Shown here piece after piece: positions 34,082 through 47,624 of a stretch of DNA of 64,000 nucleotides (position 1 is its first letter; each line of letters opens with the position of its first letter). The position numbers and the translations under genes are program-made. The notes under the pieces are model-generated. The model was not told where the DNA came from. It saw only the letters and a list, made by a program, of their open reading frames with translations, and did not search any database. The DNA comes from Marsupella aquatica (lineage: Eukaryota > Marchantiophyta): positions 4,898,001 through 4,962,000 of the forward strand of contig OZ316896.1 in assembly GCA_973895155.1 (NCBI GenBank), given 5' to 3'.

Positions 34082-37000
34082 CGATTGTCAAAACTTGCGT
34101 GGTTGTCCTGCTGAAGGGGATTGCCACAATTGGTAGGGTCTGCATTGGATTCAGTGCTCCTGTCTTCAGTACCAGGTCGTGTTTTTTAATGCCTTGGAGA
34201 CCCCTTGTAGAGCCAGTCTAGGTAGTTGTTCATATAGTCCCCACAGACAGAGTAGATCCAAAGTCCTCCACAAACAAATAAGCATTCAAGAAACCAATCG
34301 ATGTAAGCAATTTGGATTAGTATACATGACTTGTGATTCTCTTCTCCACAACTGACAGCAGCCGTGCTTATGCTTTGAGTTGGAGGGTTGTCTCACCTTG
34401 AAATTGACAATGTCTGCCGGGACAGTGCTGACATTCTGCAAGTTGCCTCTTTCCTAGTGTTAATGGCAAGCATCTATGGGCCTCGTGGAAGACCTTCCCA
34501 TTCCCATATGACTCTAGTGCCACCACAGTTTTGGATGGTTGCCACCACAGTTTTGGATGGCACGTTTGTACGTAATAGATACTAAGCCAATGCCAGATCT
34601 GGAGCTTTTACAGGAAAACTATTGTAGACAGTTTAAGAATCTGATCAACTTGACTACAGAGCTGCTCAGCCAATGTCAGCCGTGGAACTTTCACAGAAAA
34701 ACTATCTTAGACAGTTAAAAAATCTGATCAACTTGACTATTCCAGGGACACAGATGGAAGAAAAAGTCCGAGCAAGTAACAGAATATTTCTGAGAGGAGT
34801 ATTCTGAGAGTAAGTGGGATGTTTTGACTATTCCTGGGTAGGTGATGAAAGGAAAGTACGCTAGTAACAGAGTGCTTTCCTTCTAAGAGAAGTGTTAGGA
34901 ACTTTCTTTAAGCAAGTAGGAAAAGGAAAAAGCAGTGAAATTTGTTTGTCTGTTGGACGCCATGTAAGAAGCCCTTGCAAGCTCTGCACCTGAGATAACG
35001 CTCGTAAGAGACATTGTTCTGCAGACGGGGAGCATTTGGGATCACTAGAGCTTAAACCTCAAAACTATTATCCAATGTTGTTCATTGCACTTCCCTCATA
35101 TGGACACTGAACCAAGTTATGTAGCACCTTCCCAGAATAGATTTACAAATTGGCTCGTTTATTAGCGTCACAAAAGAGCCCAGTCCAGAGTGCCAGTAGT
35201 GACAATAATTCTAAGAGCATAACTACTAACGGGAACCCAGTCCAGATTGCCAGTGGTGACAATAATTCTAAAAGGATACTTACTAACAATAGATGACTGC
35301 AACTACAATAAGCCAATAAAACCGTTGGAAACCAGCAATGGGACAAAATCATCTGACATTTCAAACTATTTTTTATAACTATATGATCCAAAATTATCAC
35401 TATATGGATTATGGAAACAGCAATGAACCATTGGCTTTTCTCTTGTTTGGTCTGAACCGAACATATTATTTCACAGGCAAATGAATACCAATAGATTAAG
35501 GTAAGCCAGACTATCAACGAGGCAATCACCTCCAGATTTCTGAGAGGTGGAGGTAAGAGCACAAAAGCACCAAAGTAGGAAACCAGCAGAGATACAAAGC
35601 GATCACTATATTGACCCATTATTCCAGAGCAATCACAACCGCGTCGAGTTGGGCACAGGTTTCCATTTGTTGGTACTTAATTCTGCTCTCAGGTCTTGTA
35701 TGATTGGGGTTCGCAGTTCTATTCATTGATATGCCAACCGAGTCTTTCTGGCTAGACAATCCTGTCGTTACGAAACCCAAGCAGAACAATTCGACATGAA
35801 GACTCCACCTACTTTCGGCCCAAGCCAGAGTGTTATTTTGTTTCCAGTGCTTTCTCATTACTCACAACGCAATCTGCGGCTCAGGCCAGGGTGTACTGTT
35901 TGTTTGCAGCGCTTCTCCGTTACCTCAGAATGGGTTGGACGATGATGCTACCGAACTTCACGCTCTACTGTAACAAGTTTGGCATAATCATTTGAGAGGG
36001 CCTATGTAATGACCGAGGAATATGGTAGCCTTACTCCACATATTCGCTTCGGCGTCATTGCTCTGTGCCTTTAATGAGAACTAAGGTTTCGTAAAGGTAC
36101 TCTGAGTGTCATAAATAGACGAGAGGGCACACGTCACGAAAAGCAACGTATTCGTTCACTAAGAATTGCCATCACGTGTCCAGCGAAGCTTTTGGTAGTG
36201 GAATAACCTTTTTTTAAGGCCGTGTTATGATTACGTCGATGATCAGAAAGACCGTCCTGGCGTGAAACGTTACTTATAAATGAACTGTTCCAAGACATCA
36301 ATGAAGGAATCCATGGCACGTGCCAGAGAGCTTTAAAAACTCCCCGTCACCGAAAACCCGGGAAACTCTACACCGTAGACAGTAGCAAAGTTGGGACATC
36401 ACATCCTTCGAAAGACTTGTCTCAACTATAAGTACTTAGTTCAGCTGTACACACCGGTAACGAGACAACTCACTGCCTTAAGCACCCTTACCCAGTTACC
36501 CTAGACGCTCCAGAGGACATTTGTTGATTTGCCTCAGAAGATTCAATTCGTCAATATCCATCACACCCGGGGAGTACGATCCCACAGGCGGAAAGACCCA
36601 ATGATAAGGGAGGGAGAACTGAAGGCCCCGAGAAGACCCAATAGGCCTACCAAGCCAAAGAGTCCCCCACAACAACAAAAAGTCCATTAAGAAGCTGAAA
36701 ACTGTTTCGTCGGAACTGTCTTGTTCACAGGGAAATCCCGCTGGCGTGAGTACGTGAGGGGCGGAAGACTACCCAAAGCTAACTTATTCTTTTGCGCTTG
36801 ACGTCCGTGCACACACGAGGAACGTTCTCTTTTAAACATAATGACAGTTGACGAAGTGCCTGCTCGAGGAAGACAGGATGATAAGCGAATTCTCCTCCAT
36901 CACTTTCACCATTCTCAACACCTCACTTGTCTCTTTGGAATCGAGCTTCGCTATGTCTACGGACAAAAACAGAAGATACAACTCGGACGACGAGAACAAC

Positions 37001-38275
37001 CTCATCCTCTTCAAGAGGATACTGCCCCGTCCCAAGACTATCACCTCGCCCAGCAATACATTCACAAGGTCACTTGTGGTGCGTACATGTGTGATTACAA
37101 AATGCAGTGTCGTCCATCGTCACAAATCCTGAGATGTCACTCAGAAGTAATCCTGCCGAGCCTATGTAAGTACAACTAAAAACAAATGCTGTCCACCTAC
37201 TCTCCCACTCTCGTGACAGTAAGCTACTAATAACACCTTGAATCAGACTACAAAGCAAACTTCCATTCATTCATCCCAAGTCGATACCCATTACGAATCA
37301 TATGGGCGTAATACAGTAAGTTATCAAGGTGTAAGCGAAATGCCAATAAAGGAGCAGCGATTACAAGAACGTCAATAAGTGCCTACAGAAATTGCAAGCG
37401 CCAGCAAAAGTAGCAGGTGCAGAACGCCGTTGAAGTATTCAAAAAATTTCAAAATAATATAATTTACCATGATTCAGGCAACCGGTAGTAGGCCAAGTGT
37501 GATCGAAAATATATATATCAACAACACAGATCAACTCTACTTGACATAAGAATGTAGCTAAGATGCTGCACGCCGTTCCAAAAACTATGACTTCAATTGG
37601 GAAATGTGGGTCCCATAAATTTAGCCGGCAGAAGATTGATAAAGAGCATCACCACAATCTTCAGACAACCGAGCACCCTATTTCCAGATGTGCCTCGTTG
37701 AAAGAAATAAGTATTCAAATCGTCAAGAGAACCTACTTCACAGTTTCTCAGTATACTTCCAGAAGGGTTGATAAAACAGAAGGCCGGTGGACGCCATTCC
37801 TATTGTGAGCTTTCTGGTAGACAGGAGTGACGGACTACAGAGACAAGCTACTCCTGCTGATGGGTAGTATACCAGAAAGAGCATACAAGAATCTTATTTC
37901 ACAAAGGAGGTGCCGCAACATAATCCAATATGTTGAACATGCCCTGAATAGTGAATAGTTGCAGACTCGACATCTCGTAGCCCGATGGACCGTGCCATCC
38001 CATGGGATACAATACATAGCCCAATCAATAATTAAATCAATTGATCCAATGGGATGGGACAAGCCCACGACATGGATATATATTAGGCGTCCTACAAAGA
38101 CGCGCCTACCTCGTAGACCATCCCATCTCAAAGGATGCAACATCCACACCAATACTGGAGAAAGCTCTATTAGCTTGTGGACCATCCATCCAGAGAGATG
38201 GCACGTCATGGGAGTAAGAGGTAAGCCAACGCAGACTACAAGGCTTTGACAGTGCTCCCCTGACTCGTCGGGTAC
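34082..38275. other. No gene recognised; three short tandem duplications
   Basis: Starts with the 3' UTR of the AIM24-like gene and ends downstream of the DRB2-like gene. It holds three local duplications: about 20 bp at 34,515-34,562 (CCACCACAGTTTTGGATGG twice); about 75 bp at 34,584-34,750 with an 83-bp period (AATCTGATCAACTTGACTA in both); and about 45 bp at 35,179-35,290 with a 57-bp period (GTGACAATAATTCTAARA in both). No coding region or RNA gene recognised. Confidence 0.5.
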
Positions 38276-40273
38276 TTACAGACTCAGCTGGCTAAGTACC
38301 TGGCGTGAAGCAGCCTCTCCTTCCTTTGAGTCATTTTCAGAATCCTCAGGATCAGGACGGCGGGGAGGTGCAGAGCTCACGGTCACCATTTGACGAACCC
38401 GCACTGGTGGGGCCATACCGGCCCCAGGAGGAACTATACGCGCACCCATCATAGGAGTAGACTGCAAATTCCACCATTGTGGAGCATGCCTCGACCACAT
38501 CATTGGATTGTAAGAGTTCTGGGCCATAGACGCACTCCGATCTTTCTCGCTGTTGTCAATGCTCTCAGATTCATTCTTGGGCTTCGGAGTTTCACCTCGT
38601 AGCCATTCATCTTCGTCCCTTTGATGTTCTTCCAAAGGTATGGAGACCTCATGCGGATCTCTCCGCTTAGACATGGGAATGGAGCCCATATTGACACGTC
38701 GAACATTGACCATACTGCTCGCCGCCCTGCTGGCAGCGAGCGCTTCTCTAGAGAGCCCTGCTGTGTCGCGTACAGGAGACGAGGTGGATGCATTAGTTCG
38801 TTGGGCCATCATGGCACGATATGGCGGACCAGATTTGAGAACGTTTGGATGCGGAGGCGGTTGGCTGTGCATAAAACGTTGTCCTTGGAGAGAATCCTGG
38901 CTTTCCGCCATCCAAGACCCAGAATGGTACTGCCCGACAGAAGGAGCCGAGCCTCCCTGCCCGCCTCTCTCCCGCACTGTGACTCTGACCCTACTAGACG
39001 GAGCTGGAGTTTGCGGTGGAGGTTGCAAGTGCTGTCCACTAGATGGAAGGACGGTTTTCTCGTCTTTCCCATAGTAGATGGCGAGAGCTCGCGCAATAGT
39101 GTTCTGCTCCTGCTCCTCTGTCACTTCCGACTCCGGTATCGGAGAAGTCGTCCGACCTTGATTAGCAACTGAAACATACATCCAGGCCAGAACATACAAT
39201 CAACACATGCGCAACAGCAATGGAAATACATCTAACACAACCTTCGTTACACTTACATTTCAGCGAAAACGATGAGCACGTTGTCGTAAGTCATATGGTC
39301 GGCAACTATACCGACCATGAAAACCTAGTAAAGCAATCAAACTACCAAAAGCTGAAACTTTTGTATTCAATAGGGGTCATACAGGAGTGAACCGGTCTCC
39401 CAGAACATGCATCGCACTAAAGTCTCACCGCACGGGAACGACTCATAGTCTGGGCATAGATACAACATGATCGCCGATCCACAAACCACCCTCACAACCG
39501 TCCATGGAACTAGCACAACGTGCAAGAGCTCGACTACGAAAGACCAGACACCCACTCGTTCTAGCTGACCGTATCGACGAGGAGCACGCACTCGCAGTCA
39601 GCCAATCTAGATACCATGATAAAGTCGAACAAAACTAGACGACACAGATGAAAGAGTACTAAGAGGCGATAGACAGATGAAGCATCCATACATTGCTTTA
39701 GAGCTGACCAAGCTGCCATAGCGGCGTTCTTCTCTGCTTGCTTCTTCGTCTTAGCGGCTTCGCCATCGAACTTCATTCCTGCAAGCTCTACTTGGCAAGT
39801 GAAGACGGGCAGATGACCCGGTCCCGATCGGGTCGTAGTATACACTGGGAGAGACACTCCAGCCCGCTGTGCTGTCTCTTGCAAAAGGTTTTTGCAAACC
39901 CCCGTCTCATCCTGCAGAAACGAACATTTGCCATCATCAATGCTATTCGTCCATGCATTCAAACGAAAGGTAGAGACACAAGGGAAAAAACCCACATGAC
40001 CAACCTATCCCAAGGAGAGCGTCATACCAGGATTCTTGCTGCAAGAGACTGCGAGGGACCCCTTCGGGATAATGTATTCAACGCAACCTCGGCAGCCGCA
40101 TGTTCGGCTTGCCGCAGGGTGCTGCAATAATTAGGGCTCTCGAAAATTTCCCCATTGAAGTTCACGGTGGCCTTAAACCGGGGGGCATGGTCAGGACCTT
40201 CTCTGATACACGCATAGGCGGGTAGATTGAAGCAGCTCCTCTGAGCAAGCTCTTGAAGCTGGTTTTTGTACAT
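38276..40273 (-). CDS. DRB2: Double-stranded RNA-binding protein, DRB2 class, 3 coding exons
   Basis: Exons 40273-40028, 39911-39692 and 39168-38276 give 452 residues with matching phases. Junctions are CTG|GTATGA...CTGCAG|GAT and CAAT|GTATGG...TTTCAG|TTG. Two dsRBDs stand in tandem. Residues 1-70 have MYKNQLQELAQRSCFNLPAY, PDHAPRFKATVNFNGEIFES and the helix QAEHAAAEVALNTL. Residues 86-155 have KNLLQETAQRAGVSLPVY, PVFTCQVELAGMKF and KKQAEKNAAMAAWSALKQ. A short conserved block follows (QNTIARALAIYYGKDE, as in plant DRB2/3/5), then a long disordered tail with PVRVRQMVTVSSAPP near the end. Plant DRB2 proteins bind dsRNA and affect small-RNA pathways with Dicer-like enzymes, and act in nucleus and cytoplasm. 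The last codons are followed by TAAGT, so a donor at AGTCT|GTAAGT could skip this stop and add a further exon; I found no acceptor exon. Confidence 0.95.
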
Positions 40274-40275
40274 AC

Positions 40276-41124
40276 CTGCCAATGACATCAATTCCACGAG
40301 CTTCTTAAGTGGCAGTACATCGCATGTTATCACCCAAGGTATCACAACCGACGACCCCCATGCAAATGAAAGCAATCGGCCCGATTGCTGGGAAGGACCG
40401 CTTGTGGCACGGCAAGAGTCAGTGGTAGAGGACACATCTCCGTCACTGCTGTTCCCGCTCCTCAAGTCCAATGCGTTCTTCTACTACTACAAACCTCACA
40501 GAAGTATGACCGCTCCAACGCCGATGTTCCATACAATCGGCGATCGACATGTCTTCCCGCACTTAGTGCACCCGCTAGACTAGAATGTTCGTAATGGGAC
40601 CACTCATATTCCTCTATTTAATAAAGGTTCCCAGTCCAATGCTCGGCGTTGGTCGCTTTCTAATCAGCCGCTTAGCCGTTCTCTTGGTACACTGTTGAAA
40701 CGTGTGGGGCTACAGCTTCCCCTGATACACCACCAAGGAGCTCGAGCAAGAGACTTTGAACAGAAGGCAAGCCACGACAGAGCAAAGAGAACGCGTTCGC
40801 CCCATTCCCTCCCTGCAATCCGACGACCAAAAAGCAATATCAACTCATTCAACACGATGTCCCTCGACCTAGCCTTTCATATCGCCATCCAGCTCCGCTA
40901 AGGCTCCTCGTAAGGGTCCCCTGCCAGTCCCTCTATCACCTCAGAGATATCCTTCTCGTACAATGGATATCGACAACGGTTCCACCGTCATCGAAGACAT
41001 AACTTGCTGTCAAGCAAGAGCCGGCTCGACGACTCAGAGACCGATGGAGAAGTCCAAAAACCTTCACAGAATAACAAATGCAATGAAACACCAAAATGAT
41101 ACGATGCTCCTCGCGATGTCTCAC
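40276..41124 (-). other. Probable 5'-UTR intron of the DRB2-like gene
   Basis: On the minus strand, ACCAGAG|GTGAGA at 41,125/41,124 is a good donor. TTGGCAG|GT lies two bases before the start codon at 40,273. Removing 849 bp would join a GA-rich leader to the coding exon. No coding frame is involved, so this rests on site quality alone. Confidence 0.4.
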
Positions 41125-41139
41125 CTCTGGTAAAGACAG

Positions 41140-41960
41140 AATGCACCTCTGCAAGGTGCGGCCTTCACCACATGAGCAGCCTCTGTCCGCCTCTCCCACC
41201 ACCATATACTGCTCCCTCCACAATTTCTCTCGTCCTTTTTCTCCGCCCTGTGCACTCACCACCTTCTGTCCTTCCTTCCTCCCTTGCTGGTTGGTTCGTT
41301 CGTTCGTTCGCTCGCTCGTTCCTCAGCAATCTGCACTTGAGAGGGCACCACCTCCTCCTTTTCCTCGTCCTAACCTCTCTAATCGCTCGCTCTGCTCTGC
41401 TCTGCTCTGCTTTTCTCTCTATTACACCCACCTCTCCGAGATTTTCCTCGCCAAAACTGTCCTGCAGATGGCAAAACTTTCCCACCTCGATCGGTGCGGT
41501 GGAAACCTACAAGTTTAGTGCTCCACCTTCGCTCCACTCTGCTCGGGAAGGTTGCACACTGCCGTAGCCACCACCATCACCAGGCTGTGGTGTGCTCCGC
41601 AGTGGAGTGCTGATGAGCTGATGATGAGGTCCTCCTCCTCCTCCTCTCCTCCGCCTCCCTCCTCGTCTGCTTCCCCCGCCCCTCTCTCCGCTCCTCTCCT
41701 CTCCTCTCTGCGCTGTGTTATCTCCTCCCCCGTTTTTCTCCCGTCAATAATCGACTGGTACGAAGGCCGAGGAAGCTTTTGCTCCAACCCGGGCGGGCGG
41801 GCGGGAGGGAAGGGAGGGGGATGGATGGCTGGATGATGACCGATTTCTCGTGCAGAGATGCAGTCGGGCGGTCGGGCGGGCGGGCAGGCGGGCGTGTGCG
41901 ATGGCGGGCAGGCGCTTTTGCGGGCAGCTCGGCCCGCGGGCAAGGGACTAGGGACCTAAG
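41140..41960. repeat. Low-complexity CT-rich and GC-rich tract upstream of the DRB2-like gene
   Basis: CT-rich on the plus strand: TTCG tetranucleotides at 41,290-41,322, TCTGC near 41,390-41,412, CCTCCT near 41,630-41,655. It is followed by (GGGC)n-type repeats at 41,790-41,935. It probably contains the transcription start and leader of the DRB2-like gene (GA-rich on that strand). The long frames here are translations of low-complexity sequence. Confidence 0.6.
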
Positions 41961-41996
41961 GGCAATTTACTAATTTTATTAAACCACAACTTGCCC

Positions 41997-42005
41997 TATA
42001 TAAGG
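41997..42005 (+). promoter_or_regulatory. TATA-like element
   Basis: TATATAAGG in an AT-rich to GC-rich transition, flanked by an inverted AGGGCAA/TTGCCCT pair (41,959-41,997). No gene recognised downstream on this strand; the first ATG (42,045) gives only four codons. Confidence 0.3.
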
Positions 42006-42549
42006 GGAAGTGTCCAAGAACTCCCCCTTTTTTCACATTTCAATCATGGTTCTCCTCTAGCATACCAGTTTGCTCCACAATTTCAAGAGAAATCTCCTTT
42101 TAATGGTAATTACGGGTAACCCAGTTGTGATTTAAGAGAAATTTACATAAGGGAGTTTTCTTTCTCGCCAGAGTGGCGAATGACACCTTGCGTGAAAAGA
42201 GAAGATGCTCAAAATTGTTATGTTTTTCATTTGTTCAGAATATTTTTTGGCCCTTAGATCTCCTTGAAGAGTAGTAGGAGGTTTCAAGTATGATGCGCAG
42301 GGAAGTGTCATAGCCATCCCGGTTCAGGTATGGATGGACACAGGCAAAAAATGTGGGATGCTCCCAGAGGCTAGCCTACACACTTGGGTCGTGGGATTTT
42401 ATGGTTTCCTGGTGGTCACATCCACCCCCACCACATCCTGGCTATTACAGGAACCAAAATAAATAAGCTCACAAAATCTGGGCACTAGTCAAACTCACTC
42501 GCAAAATACATTATAGGCATGGGCCCTATCCCATGGAAGAACAAATGGA

Positions 42550-42568
42550 TCCATATTTGAGACCCCCT
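42550..42568 (-). repeat. Lone Harbinger-type TIR
   Basis: CCATATTTGAGACCCCCT matches the outer end of the right TIR of the Harbinger element (CCGATATTTGAGACCCCCT) with one base missing. No partner TIR was found within about 600 bp to the left, so this is the end of a truncated relative or of a longer decayed copy. Confidence 0.6.
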
Positions 42569-42904
42569 AGTGTGTCATGTAGAGAGGTAGGCAATCGCAA
42601 GGAAGAGGGTAAGTGAGCCAGGCAGCCGAGTGAGATGCGGGTAACTGCTCCTGAATCCATTGATATTATCCACAAAACATGTTTTGGCTACATATACTTG
42701 AAACAACCTGACCAAAAGTCTGAGAACAATTTTTGGTTGGGAAAAAATTAGTAAACTTTATAGATGCTACGAGAGGGGAAGAAGGGCAGGCTCATGGGGC
42801 AAGGAGAGTGACTAGGTAAAATCTTCAGCATGTTTCTCTCTCCCATGTTTCTCTCTCCCTGGGCACTCTTCTCCTGTGGACACGTATATTGGAATGTTCT
42901 ATTT

Positions 42905-43425
42905 ACAGGGCATTGTGAGATATAATGCCCTTTAAAATGAAAGCTTCTGCTGGAGTTTGATGGTCTATTCGTGCCCCTAATGTTTTCGCTAATGTTCTCA
43001 AAAGAGTACCTTCATACACTTGAAAAGCCTGAGGCCTTTTTTAATTTTATTAATTCTTGTAAAAGTAGAAGTGAATCTACGTATAGAGGTGATCCAAATC
43101 TTCAAGGTGGCACTGAAAAATCACTGCCCACAATGATATGCCTGAATTCACTCAAAGGCCTAAAGATTTTATTTTTGCCTTCCTAGCGGGACCCACATGT
43201 TTGAGAGGATACATTTATAAGATGCCCCCAAAAATGAAGATAGTCTGAAAGACCTTTATTAATGAACATACCCAAAATCTCATGGGGTTGGTTGGGGATA
43301 AATGTTTGGTTTGTGGGTTCTGGAAGTAAAGGTGTCCTTCGCCCCCTTTTTCTCTAAGCATGCGCCCAGAAATACAAATGGAAAAATCAGGAAAGATATC
43401 CAGAAATATAAAAGGGAATGAGGAC
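42905..43425. repeat. Repeat sharing blocks with 60,223-60,600
   Basis: GTGAGATATAATGCCCT at 42,917-42,933 recurs right after the Helitron 3' end at 60,222. A second shared block, AAATACAAATGGAAAAATCA near 43,372, has a close match near 60,564, in the same order but at different spacing. These appear to be two copies of one dispersed element. Confidence 0.5.
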
Positions 43426-46400
43426 CCACGCGTGCGATCGGTCGGTCGGAACAGACTGCCGCGCTCCTCCTCCTCGGGCAAGCAGCCGCTCTGACCGTGC
43501 GCTTCCGCATGGTTTCCTCCGCGCGGTACACAGCATGAAAATCACCGTGCACTGTCTCCTCTGTCGTGTCCCCGCGCAGATCCACGCCTGGATTGCCTCC
43601 GCGACCCACCTCGTTCCTCCTGATCGGGTGGAAGAATTTGGTACCGTTTCCAGACTGCCCGTGCCATGCACAAAAATAGTGGATCCAACGCAAACACGAT
43701 AATGGCAGTCTGGTACAGGGAACAGCATTATTTCCCTGTTTGCGGCCTATTGCACTTTTATCTTTCCAGCTTCGTCATGAGTTCTTTCTTTCCTAGAAAA
43801 AGCGCGAACCGCACGCCCTGGTTCTCTTCCATCGGGCAGTAGATTGCCTTGTCAGCCGGGCTGCCAGCTAGCTTTCTTTTCGTAGCCTGCCCGGTCGCAC
43901 CGCATGACGTACGGGGGTCAATCACGAGGGAATGGAAAACTAGGGTTAGGCCCTGGAAAGATGTCTTTCCAGAGGCACTATAACTGTAGTCATGATCCCA
44001 CGGTACTCTTTGCTATAACTGCGGACTAGACTAGGCAACGTTACTGCAGTACAGTGGATCGCCGGTGATAAATGAAAACTGCTCTGCCCACTACGGTTCC
44101 CCTCAGCCACATAAAGTTTATGATTAATAGCGATCGCGAAGGCTCTAACCGGAGTTAATGGCTGCCTCAACACGGTAACCCCGGTCACTCACCGTACTCA
44201 CTCCCAGGTCAGCTCTCACGGAATCGCGAAACCTCACTTCAGTAGGTTTTAATCACCAGTCCTGTCTAATTTACAGCTTAGTGGTCACAGAGCCAAGCGT
44301 ACCAAGTACTCGTTGGGAATTGCCACCACATTAATACTTTCACCACTTTAACATAGTGGAGGATCTGGAGATTGAGAAGCGCTCTGTGACCCAGATTAAT
44401 GGCCAAAGCAGACTGATTCCTTCCCAAGATGGGTTTCCGTTATTCCACTAGCCTTTACGTGAATATTTACAACCACTAGCGCAAATACAAGCATGAAGGT
44501 CTCCTGGTACCTCACTCTCATCTTTAGTCACAAGGATAGTAGCCCAAGTATGAAAAATCTTGCTACCAGATAAATTATAATCCATGATTTCATTCTAGGA
44601 AGTTTGTCACTAAATAGACTTTGATCACTATGCCATACTGCCTGGAAAGCCACTTACCTCAAACATTGTAAAAAATTGGAGTACCATAACTTTGGGTGGC
44701 ACCATTTTCATGGCTCACAGGCTCTTTACAAGGGCGGAACATGACAGAGTGCTGGCTTACTGAATGCTGGCTTGCACAAAATTTGAGCTACCTACTAAGT
44801 TACACCTGTGTACAGTGTAGGAACAATGAAATGTGAGCCATTGGTAATCTGACAACAAGTTGTACAGGACTTGCCCATAACCCCCAATAATGATGCTCCC
44901 ATCGCCTGAGCCCGTGAACCATCCAACCCCCTTGTACTCTGAAACCTTTGAGACTTTCACTCATTTACACTCTTCTTATATCTCAAAAAAGTTCAACAGC
45001 AAAGTTTTGCCTTCAATTTCTACCAGATTACAAAAGTCTGTCCAAGCATCTGGACAAACCAGAAGGTCCAACAGCTTCAATATTCCAATTGAGGTTTGTT
45101 ATATTGTCACTCTTTTTGTTGAAATGCATTTTTTGTCACTCATTTTGTTCTAATTATACTTTGCAATTTTTTCTACTGTTGGTAAAGTAAAGTAATTCTA
45201 CTTAACTTGAAACAATCAAATGATAAAGATATTACCAACAGGTGTCATGGTCGAAAATATCCCTTCCCCAGTCACAGCATGCTTTTCAGCCATTGACATT
45301 GGGGTTGGGTCTCTTAATATTTGCTCTCCACCCCAATTCACCCTCTTCGTTGAGTGTGGGCCCACTTGTAACAGTTGATGATGATGACAGTCATCCAATG
45401 ATGAAAACTAGCAAAAATACTGATAGTAGAATCATAGAGTAGAATTATTTTGCTTAACTTTGGGTAAAAAAACGGGACGAAGCCTGTAATTGGAAAACAT
45501 GAGTGTCAAAATAAATAAACTTCATTTGGAGTGTTTGTACTTGTTGTGAAGTTTATACCCTTAATTTCTACTTTAAAACCTCCAATCAAAACAAACAGAC
45601 CGTTTTCCACAAAGTCCACGAGTGAGGAAAGAAACGTTGTACTGTAGTCTTCAAAAAAACTTCAACTCCCCGATTGCAAGGAAACTCAAATGGCCCCTGC
45701 CACCTCAGCTCGCCATGTCTCCATAGTTATGTCACTCCGATGTCATGCCAGTGTATATTTGAAACGGAATTTTTTAATCCTCAATTGATGACATCGGATA
45801 GTCAGCTCTTCCTAAGTACACACTGCACGATTGCAATCCATGGGTAAATGCAAGGCATCCAGTTGTGCGCCTTTCTGCAGTTTTATAAGTGCAAATAGGG
45901 TGTAAAATGACAAATAAGTATATGCAAGATACTCTACATGGGTGTATGTACACTTATGGATAAGGGCACAATATCCTATGTGAAAGTCTTATGGATAAGT
46001 GAATGCCATTTTTATGTAAACGTGATGTTGCTGCTATGAGATATTTGACAGGGGTTTACCATAAGGACTTCCAATTGAGGATTGTACAGTCAATTATTTG
46101 GCAAGGCAAGGTTATCCTCCTGGAACATGCCATGGCAACTGCTCAAATGTGATGAGCGAAAGAGGAAGAGGAAATGACTACAGGTCGAGACACTCTGGCA
46201 GCAAGAAGATTACGATGCTATTTCTCTCTTAAGGGCTGTCTGAATACGTGAGCTTGTCATATAGTGTAAACCACATGTATGTGCAAGCCTCTGACTCCTT
46301 TCATGGAGTGTGCACTTAGGAACAGTACACCCTATAGTTCCTACTCTAATAACTATCCTTCAATAATTTTTCCTCAAACTGTTGGTAGTACTCTCTTGAC

Positions 46401-47558
46401 GTACTCAGAGTCTCGTGTGGGATCATTTCCACGAAGTACTGTAGGTCATACAATATCATGGCCTTCCTGACGCATCTATGCCCACATTGTCCTTTGCATG
46501 GGTGCCATGTCACCTTCATTAATATGCCAGGTCAAACCTCATGCCATGTCAGCCCTTTTTTTTTCTTTTTCGTATCATTAAATAAGGTTATTTCAAACCA
46601 TAGTAAGCGTCAAGAAATCTTGCCACAAGGACAACGGGGGAGTAGTATAACCCAGGAACGGAGCTAATCACCAGCTGAAGCCGCAACATCATCGGGAACC
46701 AAACATACAGAGCCCCTGGCCTCTTACATTCCTTGTGACAGTCATGTTGTCCACCGTTGTAGGAACTTCTTTTACAATTCTCAATTACCAAAAAAATCTC
46801 TTACTTGCATCCATTCTTTAGGGGTGGTTCTTTCCCTTGTTTAAAGTTTTCTCAGTCTATTTTCCAGTATTTCCAAGTAGACCTACCACAATTATGTGTT
46901 CATCTACAAGTAGCACTATTTTGTCCACTTGGGCCCTCTTTTGTTTGTTCATTTGTACTCTGTTTGGTCCCTTTGTATATAAAAAGTGTGTATATTTAAT
47001 TTTTAATTTTCTTCCCCTTCATTGATGGTTTGCGTTGTCTTTGTGATCATGTCTCCAGGTTTGGGCGTTTTTTGCCCTTGGGCACAGTAATACATATTTA
47101 TTTATTTATTTTTAATTTATATTTTCCGGGGCAAATTGCCTCTTGTAACTAAGTTTTTCAGGCTATGATGCCTGGAATTTTTGTTTCCTTCCCTCTCCTG
47201 GAACTGCCCCCATATATTCCCAGCCCACAATTTTCTGGAGGTCAAAATTTTTGACCTGGCCAGTAATTTTTATTATTTAAATCAACCAGTTTACAACTAG
47301 GGTAAAGTCATGTTCTTAGTGAAACAATAATTAGTTGTCAGCTTGAGTCTTCCTCAAGAGCTCATACATGACTGTGATATGGCATCCCAACACCTGTCTG
47401 TCTGTCCATAAGGCATTTTTAGTATTATAATTTTTGCCCAAATCTTTACTGCAAAATGCTCTGGTCACTTTCCAACCTTAGAAGAAATTGTATTCAGTTG
47501 GAAAGAAAATTTATCGCAATTCCACCTAGACAATATCGTGGCATTTTTTGCACTTGTG

Positions 47559-47624
47559 TTCAGATTCTATGACCTGAACGTTCAGATTCTATTAACTGAA
47601 CGTTCAGATTCTATTAACTGAACC
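47559..47624. repeat. Three 22-bp tandem units
   Basis: TTCAGATTCTATTAACTGAA plus CG or CC, three times (first unit GACC for TAAC). The last unit abuts the degenerate Helitron end next to it. Confidence 0.9.

Larger units (their letters stand above)
42010..47550. other. No gene recognised
   Basis: Holds the lone Harbinger TIR, a repeat related to 60,223-60,600 (listed separately) and a GC-rich island at about 43,420-43,920. The island has several overlapping frames and no known domain. On the minus strand near 43,770-43,900 a frame reads IYCPMEENQGVRFALFLGKK before a stop; it is short and unassigned. The remainder is AT-rich with short frames only. Confidence 0.4.

Noticed and set aside
41096-41943. 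Several frames of 94-142 codons on both strands
   Set aside because: They translate CT-rich and GGGC repeats and overlap each other; composition explains them.
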